This document shows positions 35,954 to 41,791 of a stretch of 63,128 nucleotides of DNA, piece by piece. The stretch is taken from positions 1 through 63,128 of IMG/VR virus record IMGVR_UViG_3300025266_000001, one strand, 5' to 3'. The notes beneath the pieces are model-generated. The model was not told the origin of the DNA. It saw nothing but the letters and a program-made list of their open reading frames with translations, and searched no databases. Source of the DNA: a virus. Position 1 is the first letter of the stretch; every line of letters starts with the position of its first letter. The translations under genes and the position numbers were made by a program.

Positions 35954-36175
35954 CTACTTTTCTAGTACATATCTAAGGTGTTTAACCTCTTTTCCTTTCG
36001 TGTGCACTTGTATTCCTATGCTTGTAGGTGTGCCGTTATTGTCAGCCATTCCGCAAACACTTACAACCTCGCTTACTTCAATTACTTCGTGCTGTTCTTT
36101 TTCTACAACCATATAAGGGTAGTTAATAGAACCGTTTTTAAAATCCTCAATCTCTTTTTTTGTAAAATATTTCAT
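35954..36175 (-). CDS. cassette protein, hypothetical
   Basis: About 73 residues from the ATG giving MKYFTKKEIEDFKNGSINYP. A beta-rich middle with EVIEVSEVVSVCGMADNNGT suggests a small barrel. The 13 upstream codons are leader. Boundary match is weak here. Confidence 0.6.
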   Translation of the reverse strand: MKYFTKKEIEDFKNGSINYPYMVVEKEQHEVIEVSEVVSVCGMADNNGTPTSIGIQVHTKGKEVKHLRYVLEK

Positions 36176-36208
36176 TGTTTTTTGTTTAAGTTTATTATTA
36201 ACTAACCC

Positions 36209-36332
36209 TAACACAAAATATAATGCATAGCTAGTATTGGTTTATTTATTAAGTTGTTCGGTATTTCCGAACTACTGTATTATTTATTTTGGTTCGTGTA
36301 TTGTAACGCTACGCACCATATTCAAAACGTTA
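36209..36332 (-). repeat. attC-like site with internal hairpin
   Basis: Left arm TAACGTTTTGAATATGGTGC then GTAGC and right arm GCTATGCATTATATTTTG then TGTTAGG pair. A perfect GTTCGG/CCGAAC hairpin sits between them. Noncoding; together with flanks it fills the 166-base gap 36176-36341. Confidence 0.7.
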
Positions 36333-36341
36333 TGTGTAATA

Positions 36342-36515
36342 CTACTTATCTCGCCAAGTCCATCCTAAACACCATTTGCAAAACAGTCGGTTTATTAACT
36401 TTGGTTTTTTTGTGAAATTAAATTCAATCGTATTTACTTTTGTCCCTGTAATTTCGTAACTACCTACAACTTTAGGTGTTTCAATTTGATTTAATGTAAA
36501 TGTGTTATTTTCCAT
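36342..36515 (-). CDS. cassette protein, hypothetical
   Basis: About 57 residues starting MENNTFTLNQIETPKVVGSY. The C-terminal KPKLINRLFCKWCLGWTWRD is a short basic-aromatic tail that I recall from other phage and plasmid small proteins, where it follows similar N-termini. Function unknown. Confidence 0.6.
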   Translation of the reverse strand: MENNTFTLNQIETPKVVGSYEITGTKVNTIEFNFTKKPKLINRLFCKWCLGWTWRDK

Positions 36516-36553
36516 TTTAATTAAGTTTGTGCTAAACGTTAGCATTAATATTA

Positions 36554-36739
36554 TTAATCACAACCGCACTCGTAGTTATTATTAGTGTTCATTTCCTCTT
36601 TGCAGTCTCGGCATCTAAGTATTATTCGTGTGGTTAGTTGGTTCAACCGTTCATTTATTAAGTCTGTTAAGTCTTTTTTTGATAATCCACTTCTAATATG
36701 AAAATTCAATTCATTTAAAAAAAGTTCTTCTCCTGTCAT
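36554..36739 (-). CDS. cassette protein with Cys pairs
   Basis: A 61-residue protein with an acidic helix (MTGEELFLNELNFHIRSGLS) and a C-terminal metal-site-like motif (CRDCKEEM and YECGCD). Its downstream junction is a very short CTAAACGTTAGC, as if the attC-like body had been deleted. Confidence 0.6.
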   Translation of the reverse strand: MTGEELFLNELNFHIRSGLSKKDLTDLINERLNQLTTRIILRCRDCKEEMNTNNNYECGCD

Positions 36740-36794
36740 AATTCATTTATTTAATCCGTTAAAAATCTAATCATATACTCAACGTTGTAGCCAA

Positions 36795-37049
36795 TTATTT
36801 GCTATCCTCTATAAATCGTTTAACTATTCTCTCCAAAGCAAGGTCTTTGTAATTGGTAGGCATAGCGTATTTCAATACCGCAAATAACTGTTCGCTTTGC
36901 CCTACAACATCGGCTATAATTAATTGCTGGGCTTCTGCTCCTTTATGAAATCCGTGCATAAAACCATTGCATTCATCTTGGTTAAATCCTAACTTAATAT
37001 AATCATTAAGTGCTTTTTGAAACTCTTCTGTGTATTTTTCGTTTGTCAT
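36795..37049 (-). CDS. chimeric cassette protein, QQLIIADV joint
   Basis: An 84-residue helical protein. The N-terminal 45 residues end in EAQQLIIAD, encoded in attC-like site 36905-37103; the 123-bp cassette gives VVGQSEQLFAVLKYAMPTNY and a basic helix. The joint peptide differs from QLILSGV because the stem bases differ, with compensation on the other arm. Confidence 0.65.
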   Translation of the reverse strand: MTNEKYTEEFQKALNDYIKLGFNQDECNGFMHGFHKGAEAQQLIIADVVGQSEQLFAVLKYAMPTNYKDLALERIVKRFIEDSK

Positions 37050-37103
37050 TATCTATAAATTTTAGTGTTATTATTTTGCAACTAATCATAGCCGTGAGCG
37101 TTA
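36905..37103 (-). repeat. attC-like site with compensated stem
   Basis: Left arm CGGCTATGATTAGTTGC and right arm GCAATTAATTATAGCCG pair. Relative to the QLILSGV-type sites (CAGATAA with TTATCTG), both arms have changed so that pairing is kept, which is covariation evidence for a selected stem. Confidence 0.8.
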
Positions 37104-37106
37104 GAG

Positions 37107-37343
37107 TTAATTGCCCTTTTCAGGTGTTATCCTTTTACCACATTCGCAACTTAAATAAGTCCAATCAGAGTTTACATAGTATTTGCATTCGTGGACGGGC
37201 AACGTAACACTAACACCAGATAACTTTAATTGCTCTTTATGGTATTGTTTAGCAAATTCGGTCATTGCATTTAGTATACTTTCATTACTATTACCTACCT
37301 CTACACCGTTTAAGTGTTTGTTTAATATTATTTGTTTATTCAT
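37107..37343 (-). CDS. chimeric cassette protein, QLKLSGV joint, Cys-rich end
   Basis: A 78-residue protein: a helix ending KEQLKLSG in the attC-like site, then a cassette-encoded domain with HECKYYVNSDWTYLSCECGK, a likely zinc site. Cassette ends are inverse over about 15 bases (GTTAGTGTTACGTTGCCC with GGGCAATTAACTCTAAC), one of the best matches. Confidence 0.72.
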   Translation of the reverse strand: MNKQIILNKHLNGVEVGNSNESILNAMTEFAKQYHKEQLKLSGVSVTLPVHECKYYVNSDWTYLSCECGKRITPEKGN

Positions 37344-37399
37344 TGTATTTTATTTAATTCGTTAATATTTCCGCAACTAATCTTATCTGTATAACGTTA
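37211..37399 (-). repeat. attC-like site (QLILSGV type)
   Basis: Left arm CAGATAAGATTAGTTGC and right arm GCAATTAAAGTTATCTG, the latter with one extra mismatch. It shares about 50 bases with the site at 35105-35297, including TATTTCCGC on the + strand. Confidence 0.75.
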
Positions 37400-37585
37400 G
37401 CAACCATTAGACCACCAAGTTTCGCACTTTTTACAAGCATAAGAATTTTCTGTAAGTGTTGTTTTATGTCCTTTAGATTTACATTTATGGCAAACGGAAT
37501 TGCTAACAACACCTATATTTAATTGCTTACTTTCTTCCGTTTCTCTAAGGTTTCTAATTAATAATTTACTGTTTCCTTTTCTCAT
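37397..37585 (-). CDS. chimeric cassette protein with two CxxC knuckles
   Basis: A 62-residue protein. The N-terminal half (basic, ending KQLNIGVVS) is in the attC-like site 37504-37631; the 110-bp cassette encodes a zinc ribbon (CHKCKSKG and CKKCETWW). Cassette ends are inverse over 8 bases (GTTAGCAA). Confidence 0.7.
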   Translation of the reverse strand: MRKGNSKLLIRNLRETEESKQLNIGVVSNSVCHKCKSKGHKTTLTENSYACKKCETWWSNGC

Positions 37586-37631
37586 AACTTTATTATTCTA
37601 ATACGCAACTCTCGTTATCTGTACAACGTTA
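37504..37631 (-). repeat. attC-like site, diverged arms
   Basis: Boundaries GTTAGC and TATAACG are clear, but the arms (CAGATAACGAGAGTTGC and GCAATTAAATATAGGTG) pair only partly. Confidence 0.55.
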
Positions 37632-37640
37632 TATTTAATG

Positions 37641-37925
37641 CTAGATTCCAATGTATTCAAAAACGTGTCCAACAAATTCACCTTTTTGATATTGGTAAGT
37701 TCCAATGTATTTTCTATCCACACCCATATCATATTTGATTTCGTGACCTGTTCCAAATAATTCAAAAATCCTTTCCTCTTTTCCATTGTCTGTTTTAACC
37801 ATTACCCACATACAGGGCTTAAATGTTTTTTGGTCTTGTTGCACCGAAAGTATTTCAGCGTCTTTAGGTATTTGCAATTTTGTAAGTTCTTCAAACTCTA
37901 ATTCATATTTCCAAATCGTGTACAT
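37641..37925 (-). CDS. DUF7352-like cassette protein
   Basis: A 94-residue beta-rich protein. The pattern MYTIWKYELE, then IPKDAEILSVQQDQ, MWVMVKTDNGKEERIFELFG, TGHEI and YIGTYQYQKGEFVGHVFE matches a widely spread small phage and bacterial domain that I know as DUF7352; its function is unknown. Its 338-bp cassette is complete and has inverse ends (GTTATATTTTAGTGC with GCATTAAATATAAC). A shorter frame at 37598-37786 is a shadow. Confidence 0.75.
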   Translation of the reverse strand: MYTIWKYELEFEELTKLQIPKDAEILSVQQDQKTFKPCMWVMVKTDNGKEERIFELFGTGHEIKYDMGVDRKYIGTYQYQKGEFVGHVFEYIGI

Positions 37926-37955
37926 ATTTATTTTGTTTTTAATTAATTAACCGCA

Positions 37956-38093
37956 CTAAAATATAACACCAGATAAAATTAATTGCTTATTTCTATCATT
38001 TAAAATCGTATATGCTTCAGCTGTAATGTCTCCGTTCTGGTGTAATCGCTTTAAAATACGTTCAGTTTCTTTTAATTGTTTTTTGTTCTTCAT
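37956..38093 (-). CDS. short ORF ending at a cassette joint (QLILSGVIF)
   Basis: A 45-residue helical ORF (MKNKKQLKETERILKRLHQN at the start). It runs through the attC-like site and ends three codons after the recombination point, because the next cassette brings a stop codon. It shows what an N-terminal module looks like when not fused to a useful C-terminus. Confidence 0.6.
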   Translation of the reverse strand: MKNKKQLKETERILKRLHQNGDITAEAYTILNDRNKQLILSGVIF

Positions 38094-38145
38094 TGTTTAT
38101 TTTGTTAAGTTATTATTCACGCAACTAATCTTATACAATTCGTTA
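37964..38145 (-). repeat. attC-like site (QLILSGV type)
   Basis: Left arm TAACGAATTGTATAAGATTA then GTTGC, right arm GCAATTAATTTTATCTG then GTGTTATA. The loop is nearly filled by the 45-codon ORF. Confidence 0.72.
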
Positions 38146-38316
38146 CCCCTCCACATTCAGTATATCACATTTTCTTTTACCAATGTGTAGTTCTACTAAA
38201 GCCGTATCAATCAAGCTGAAGTCTTCTGAATAGTCATAGAACAGACCTTCAATCTCCAGTACTTCTCTTACTGTTGTACAGTTTGCTATGGCTGATATAA
38301 ATTCTTCTTTAGTCAT
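38143..38316 (-). CDS. hypothetical cassette-region protein
   Basis: A 57-residue acidic protein (MTKEEFISAIANCTTVREVL at the start) that looks like a small helical domain. Its stop codon overlaps a CGTTACC boundary. The 123-base gap downstream of the next gene up (38317-38439) shows only weak arms and AT-rich sequence. Confidence 0.6.
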   Translation of the reverse strand: MTKEEFISAIANCTTVREVLEIEGLFYDYSEDFSLIDTALVELHIGKRKCDILNVEG

Positions 38317-38439
38317 TTAGATTGGTTTTGTGGTGGTGGTGTTGGGTAATAAAAATTAACAATACTTTAAAGATGTTTATCAATTTACTAATCTTTCCAT
38401 AATTTTTTCTTTCCTTATTACTATTCGTTGTAAAACATA

Positions 38440-38688
38440 TTATTGACCTAATCTTTTTTGTTTCATCGAGCAACCTAAACATTGTTGTTTACATTCTTCA
38501 CTTTCCTTTACGTTAACTGCATAGCAATAAGACGATTTTACAACACCGCATAAATCAAATGCAACCATATACCCCATCTTAAAACCAAACGCACCGTCAA
38601 GGTTGTTTATATATCCCTTTTTTTCAGCTTCGTTACAGAGGTTATCCATTACTTTAGCCTGTTCTTTTGTTAATTTTATTTTATCCAT
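38440..38688 (-). CDS. Cys-rich cassette protein
   Basis: An 82-residue protein. An N-terminal helix (MDKIKLTKEQAKVMDNLCNE) is followed by a FGFKMGYMVAFDLCG segment and a Cys cluster (CKQQCLGCSMKQ), a possible metal site. On its upstream side the boundary motifs abut (CAACGTTG at 38721-38728), so the attC-like body between it and the next gene is missing. Confidence 0.65.
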   Translation of the reverse strand: MDKIKLTKEQAKVMDNLCNEAEKKGYINNLDGAFGFKMGYMVAFDLCGVVKSSYCYAVNVKESEECKQQCLGCSMKQKRLGQ

Positions 38689-38700
38689 AATTATATTTAA

Positions 38701-38877
38701 TTACACTTGATTTATACGTACAACGTTGTAATCACATTTAACAACATCGGGCTTTTCTTGTTTTTTTATATAATCATTCGCTTTTTTTTCAGATGTAAAT
38801 CGTTTAGTATATCTTTCTATTATCGTTTCATAGTGTACTACCCAAACACCCCTTCTTAATTTTTGTTTTGTAAACAT
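38701..38877 (-). CDS. hypothetical cassette protein
   Basis: A 58-residue basic protein (MFTKQKLRRGVWVVHYETII at the start) with a short beta hairpin and helix (RFTSEKKANDYIKKQE), a common small fold in phage proteins. Its cassette ends match over about 7 bases (GTTGTAA). The last codons run through the abutting boundary motifs. Confidence 0.6.
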   Translation of the reverse strand: MFTKQKLRRGVWVVHYETIIERYTKRFTSEKKANDYIKKQEKPDVVKCDYNVVRINQV

Positions 38878-38914
38878 TTTTATAAAATTTTAGTTAATAT
38901 TTCCGTACTACTTA

Positions 38915-39128
38915 CAACAACATATATAAACAATTAAAAATCACTTCTTGCCATTTATTAACCATAGTTCTACTAAAACCATAGCAGCAATTAAGCAAAT
39001 TGTATTTTCAAATCCTTGAAAGTGTTTAAGTGCTACCAGAATTAAAGTGATTACTACTGCTACTATTGCGTCTGTTATTCTTTTGTTCATTTTATCTAAT
39101 TTTTAAAAGTTCATATATGAGTACGTTA
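38915..39128 (-). repeat. attC-like site enclosing a whole gene
   Basis: Left arm CATATATGAAC then TTTTAAAAAT pairs with right arm ATTTTTAATTGTTTATATAT then GTTGTTG. The 150-base gene 38941-39090 occupies the loop. Confidence 0.6.
38941..39090 (-). CDS. small two-helix membrane protein in an attC-like loop
   Basis: A 49-residue protein with two membrane helices (IVAVVITLILVALKHF and TICLIAAMVLVELWLI). It lies completely between the paired arms of one attC-like site, so it is carried by the site and not by the cassette. Holin-like or envelope-acting roles are possible; neither is shown. Confidence 0.6.
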   Translation of the reverse strand: MNKRITDAIVAVVITLILVALKHFQGFENTICLIAAMVLVELWLINGKK

Positions 39129-39136
39129 TGCCACAA

Positions 39137-39379
39137 TTAAAGGTTTTTAGCCTTCCATTCTAATTGCTCTATTACACCATTACAATCTAAATCATACTGT
39201 TCAGCTATGTGCTTACCTAAAACCTTTAACAGTTCACTTTGTTGGCTAACACCAGATAAAATTAATTGCTCTTTTAGTTCTTTATTTTCAGATTTTAAGC
39301 TAGAATTATTATCCATTAATTTAATATTGTCTTTAGCTAAATATTCTGCTCTTTTTTTATAATCTATCTCTTTTTTCAT
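39137..39379 (-). CDS. chimeric cassette protein, QLILSGV joint
   Basis: About 80 residues from MKKEIDYKKRAEYLAKDN. The N-terminal coiled coil ends KEQLILSG at the recombination point 39248; the cassette (39126-39248) encodes VSQQSELLKVLGKHIAEQYD and a short helix. Ends are inverse with small gaps (GTTAGCCAACAA with TTGTGGCATAAC). It is the first cassette of the array; upstream, the left arm is reduced to GGTTAGTTGCG and no clean boundary is seen. Confidence 0.65.
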   Translation of the reverse strand: MKKEIDYKKRAEYLAKDNIKLMDNNSSLKSENKELKEQLILSGVSQQSELLKVLGKHIAEQYDLDCNGVIEQLEWKAKNL

Positions 39380-39446
39380 TGTATTTTTATTTAATTCTGT
39401 TAATAATTTACGCAACTAACCCTAACCGCATACGCTACCTACGACA

Positions 39447-39608
39447 CTACTCTTCGTCTTTCAATTCCTTTTCCACTTCCTTTAGCCAATTATTTATAAC
39501 CTTGTCACACCATAAGTCTATTAATAAAGTTGATCCTACTACAACCCTAACCAATGTAAAAGGAAGGTGTAGTAATGTAGTGGTGTACAGTGTTGTTTTT
39601 TTAATTAT
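39447..39608 (-). CDS. small membrane-like ORF without canonical start
   Basis: A 53-codon open frame (KKTTLYTTTLLHLPFTLVRV, then VVGSTLLIDLWCDKVIN and an acidic tail) that looks like a single-pass membrane protein. The only plausible full-length start is ATA at 39608 followed by ATT AAA AAA; a TTG at 39554 would give 35 residues. It begins right after the tRNA-like element. Either a non-AUG start, a mutated start or a pseudogene. Confidence 0.35.
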   Translation of the reverse strand: MIKKTTLYTTTLLHLPFTLVRVVVGSTLLIDLWCDKVINNWLKEVEKELKDEE

Positions 39609-39612
39609 TAGT

Positions 39613-39665
39613 AGATAGTGAGGAATCGAACCTCATACTCGTCAGTAGTGCACACACACCTATCT
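39613..39665 (-). ncRNA. tRNA-like minihelix 1
   Basis: On the - strand a perfect T-arm (TGAGG, loop TTCGATT, CCTCA) is flanked by an acceptor-like stem AGATAG/CTATCT. The 24 bases between contain no anticodon arm that fits. It lies 10 bases after the stop of the 190-residue gene. Acceptor plus T-arm is the minimal substrate of RNase P and RNase Z, so a processing signal is possible. Confidence 0.5.
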
Positions 39666-39674
39666 TTTGATACA

Positions 39675-40247
39675 TTATCCTTTTACTACGTTAACTGAAT
39701 AACCTAACTTCTCCTCAATCTGAGCAACTGTTAGGTCTGTTTTTTGTTCGATGATGGTAGCCCATTTGCCTTTTTTGAACACGTCATATCCAAAAGACCC
39801 CGAACCCCACCACAAAACATTATTGCTTTTTAATGTTTTAAACCCGCCCTTATCTAACGTGCGATTACGTGACGACCCCATACCTTTAATAGTAACCCCC
39901 TCTTTAAACCCTCTCTTCTTAGCTTCGTTTATTAAAGCAGTTTCGACTTCTTCGTCGGTGGCAGGGGTAAGCGTGTTTGACGGTGGCGCAGAAAAATCAC
40001 GAGTGTCTTCACTAAATATGCTATGTCCAACAACACTCCATCTTCTAAAATCGCCTTGGTATCCTACAAACGGAAATACAGAGCCTTTTGACAAATCACA
40101 ATAATGCTCGGTAAGCTTATACCACTTACCAACCACCAATTCAGTTTCCTTGAATAGTTTTGGGAACTCCTTTTCTATCTTGGTTTTCCAATCTGTACAC
40201 GCTTCGTTGTGAGCTTGTAAAATAAATTCTTTTCTTGATTCTTTCAT
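39675..40247 (-). CDS. conserved phage hypothetical protein
   Basis: A 190-residue protein. An N-terminal helix is followed by an SH3-like stretch (LVVGKWYKLTEHYCDLSKGS) and a segment PATDEEVETALINEAKKRGF, then KEGVTIKG, that recurs in early proteins of Bacteroidota phages. The C-terminus repeats an enzyme-like helix (TVAQIEEKLGYSVNVV). Possibly an adaptor or nucleic-acid-binding protein; not known. tRNA-like elements lie directly before and after it. Confidence 0.65.
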   Translation of the reverse strand: MKESRKEFILQAHNEACTDWKTKIEKEFPKLFKETELVVGKWYKLTEHYCDLSKGSVFPFVGYQGDFRRWSVVGHSIFSEDTRDFSAPPSNTLTPATDEEVETALINEAKKRGFKEGVTIKGMGSSRNRTLDKGGFKTLKSNNVLWWGSGSFGYDVFKKGKWATIIEQKTDLTVAQIEEKLGYSVNVVKG

Positions 40248-40308
40248 AATGTTATTTTATATTTATGTAAAGTTATAAAAATTATCCTTAATTTACTAAT
40301 AAGGTTGT

Positions 40309-40349
40309 GAATAGGGAGGAATCGAACCTCCCAAAGCACCGTGCTATTC
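40309..40349 (-). ncRNA. tRNA-like minihelix 2
   Basis: T-arm GGAGG, loop TTCGATT, CCTCC is flanked by GAATAG/CTATTC; a four-bp AGCA/TGCT hairpin replaces D and anticodon arms. It begins one base after the stop codon of the small Cys-rich gene. The box GGTTCGATTCC is identical to that in minihelix 1. Confidence 0.5.
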
Positions 40350-40350
40350 T

Positions 40351-40449
40351 TTAATCCTCAGACTCCGTAAAGTCTGCGTGTTCTCTACACTCACTACAAA
40401 TGTCTGTTTCATACCAGCGGTCTACACCACAACAATCTGAATATTCCAT
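40351..40449 (-). CDS. tiny Cys-rich protein
   Basis: A 32-residue protein with SDCCG near the N-terminus and DICSECREHADF near the C-terminus, a four-Cys metal-site pattern that I recall from small phage proteins. Its stop is followed at once by tRNA-like minihelix 2. Confidence 0.6.
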   Translation of the reverse strand: MEYSDCCGVDRWYETDICSECREHADFTESED

Positions 40450-40460
40450 ACGTTTCTTTT

Positions 40461-40832
40461 TTAGCCGAAAATAACTTCGCCAAAGGCAACAGTCTGCAAT
40501 ACACAGTCCGCATCCATAGCGTCATCATTCTCGTTGATTAAATTTAATAAACTCTCTGAGTCAGTTTTACTGACCTTCGTATATACATCTTTTAAATACA
40601 CGGGAAAGGTTTCCCCGCTCTCTATATCGTAAAAAATAATAGGATTTCCGTCCTCTAAAATCTGCTGAAGGACATCCTCGTGGCTCGGATTTTTTATCTT
40701 TTTACTCGCTAATTCGTAGTGATTAGAACTGTAAGTTAATTCTATTCCGTACCCCTCTATCCATCCCAATCCGTTGCACATTGAGGTATGAAAGATTTCC
40801 ATACTCTCCTCTTTTGATAATTTAATTTCCAT
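40461..40832 (-). CDS. conserved phage hypothetical protein
   Basis: A 123-residue acidic protein. The stretch SHEDVLQQILEDGNPIIFYD, then LKDVYTKVSK, SLLNLINENDDAMDAD and LQTVAFGEVIFG is a pattern I know from many unrelated phages, with no assigned function. It starts five bases downstream of the next gene's stop and is followed by the tiny Cys-rich gene. Confidence 0.7.
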   Translation of the reverse strand: MEIKLSKEESMEIFHTSMCNGLGWIEGYGIELTYSSNHYELASKKIKNPSHEDVLQQILEDGNPIIFYDIESGETFPVYLKDVYTKVSKTDSESLLNLINENDDAMDADCVLQTVAFGEVIFG

Positions 40833-40837
40833 AATTT

Positions 40838-41068
40838 CTAATTGTGTTTGTTTTCTCGTGCGTGTTCAAATAATTGCTCGTCGATTGAGTCTTCTAAAAA
40901 AGCCGTGAAGAACGTGGTAATATCCATTCCATTTAAAGTAACCCTAGTTACCTGTAGCTCTTCTTCAGGAGGAGTCTCATAATCTCCATCCCACCAATAA
41001 TAGTCATACTCGACTGCTAGTTCGTAGCTTAATGCTTCTTCGATCGTAAATGTTCCTTTTGTTTTCAT
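40838..41068 (-). CDS. hypothetical early protein
   Basis: About 76 residues starting MKTKGTFTIEEALSYELAVE. Aromatic, acidic middle (YDYYWWDGDYETPPEEE) and a C-terminal helix. It starts two bases after the upstream stop; a longer start would overlap that gene by 65 bases. Function unknown. Confidence 0.6.
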   Translation of the reverse strand: MKTKGTFTIEEALSYELAVEYDYYWWDGDYETPPEEELQVTRVTLNGMDITTFFTAFLEDSIDEQLFEHARENKHN

Positions 41069-41069
41069 A

Positions 41070-41408
41070 TTAATATGATGAGGTTGGTCTACTCTGATTT
41101 TTTTCAAATGTAGCACTCTCGTACTCGTCTTCATCGTGGTTAGTCAGTTCGTGAAAGTATCTCATTAGCTTTTCTCCAATGGCATCTAACTCCTTGAACC
41201 TATCACTAAACTCAAGTTGTAAGCGCACGTTAGAAACGCTTGCTCTTATGGTATCATTTACCTGAATTGCCCCCAACATACCGCCACCTAAGTAGTTCTG
41301 ATATGCGGACATCTTATGCCCCTTAAAACCTAATGGTGTTAAGTTAATTTCTACTCCTCCACCTCGTGAAGACACCTCTTGTCGTAATGTGATTTTTTTA
41401 AAGTTCAT
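41070..41408 (-). CDS. hypothetical early protein downstream of a hammerhead
   Basis: A 112-residue protein with a Gly-rich beta segment (YQNYLGGGMLGAIQVNDTI), then helical and acidic. Its mRNA leader would begin at the cleavage site of hammerhead 1, giving a 19-base leader (UUAACUUAAAAUACAAUCG). Function unknown. Confidence 0.65.
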   Translation of the reverse strand: MNFKKITLRQEVSSRGGGVEINLTPLGFKGHKMSAYQNYLGGGMLGAIQVNDTIRASVSNVRLQLEFSDRFKELDAIGEKLMRYFHELTNHDEDEYESATFEKNQSRPTSSY

Positions 41409-41422
41409 TCGATTGTATTTTA

Positions 41423-41471
41423 AGTTAAGACGCTTCTCAGCGTTTCGCCCTTACAGGTTCATCAGTTAACT
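41423..41471 (-). ncRNA. hammerhead ribozyme 1
   Basis: On the - strand all core elements occur in order: stem I AGTTAA, CTGATGA, stem II CCT-GTAA-GGG (an A-C mismatch replaces the usual first G-C), GAAA, stem III closed by a GAGA tetraloop, GTC, then TTAACT completing a 6-bp stem I. Cleavage is expected after the C at 41429. The stop codon TAG of the upstream gene overlaps stem I. Type I arrangement (stem I open). Confidence 0.85.
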
Positions 41472-41769
41472 ACACCTCAATTTCAGATATTACCCCATCA
41501 ATCTCTTGATATTGCATATCCTCCTCCCAGTCAGTCCAGTAATAAATTTCTTCGTTGTATGCCCAATCCATAAGTTCATCATCGGTTAATGATATCGACT
41601 GCACCTCATTGCCATCCTCGTCGGAAGGTGTCCATTCCTCGGCTCTTATCAGCTTAATCAAGTCCTTTTCGTACTTCACATATATGGTTTCCTGAAGTAA
41701 GAAGCCTTCGTCCATTCCTTCGCTTGTCACAGAACACTGTCGTGCCCATAATTTTCTTTCCTTAGTCAT
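41470..41769 (-). CDS. hypothetical acidic early protein
   Basis: A 99-residue protein (MTKERKLWARQCSVTSEGMD at the start) with an acidic, Trp-containing C-terminal half (DWAYNEEIYYWTDWEEDMQY). Its stop codon is part of hammerhead 1, so ribosomes reaching the stop would cover the 5' strand of stem I. Confidence 0.6.
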   Translation of the reverse strand: MTKERKLWARQCSVTSEGMDEGFLLQETIYVKYEKDLIKLIRAEEWTPSDEDGNEVQSISLTDDELMDWAYNEEIYYWTDWEEDMQYQEIDGVISEIEV

Positions 41770-41791
41770 CTTAGTTTAATTTAAGTTAGCT

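Larger units (their letters stand above)
32581..39249 (-). repeat. integron-like cassette array (about 20 attC-like sites and cassettes)
   Basis: Read on the - strand, each unit begins with GTTR (often after TTTATAC..TG) and ends with its inverted copy, YAAC followed by G. Flanking matches are gene-specific, for example GTTATGTGGC with GCCACATAAC around 33286-33515, and GTTGTGCTTA with TAAGCACAAC around 34574-34871. Between units lie imperfect palindromes of about 50-215 bases. All genes point the same way and nearly all are under 110 residues. This is the architecture of integron gene cassettes, where IntI recombines at G/TT of attC. No integrase gene is visible in the genome, so it resembles a cluster of attC sites lacking integrase, carried by a phage. 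Confidence 0.8.

Noticed and set aside
37598-37786. 62-codon ORF within the DUF7352-like gene
   Set aside because: Same strand, different frame, no protein-like features, and no independent cassette boundary; a shadow.
32581-39249. CRISPR array
   Set aside because: A 23-base motif (AACACCAGATAAAATTAATTG and flanks) recurs, but at irregular distances of hundreds of bases to over a kilobase, inside different genes, and with paired arms elsewhere. No spacer-repeat period exists.
39613-40349. Complete tRNA genes
   Set aside because: T-arms are perfect but no 72-base cloverleaf with anticodon arm fits at either site; reported as tRNA-like only.
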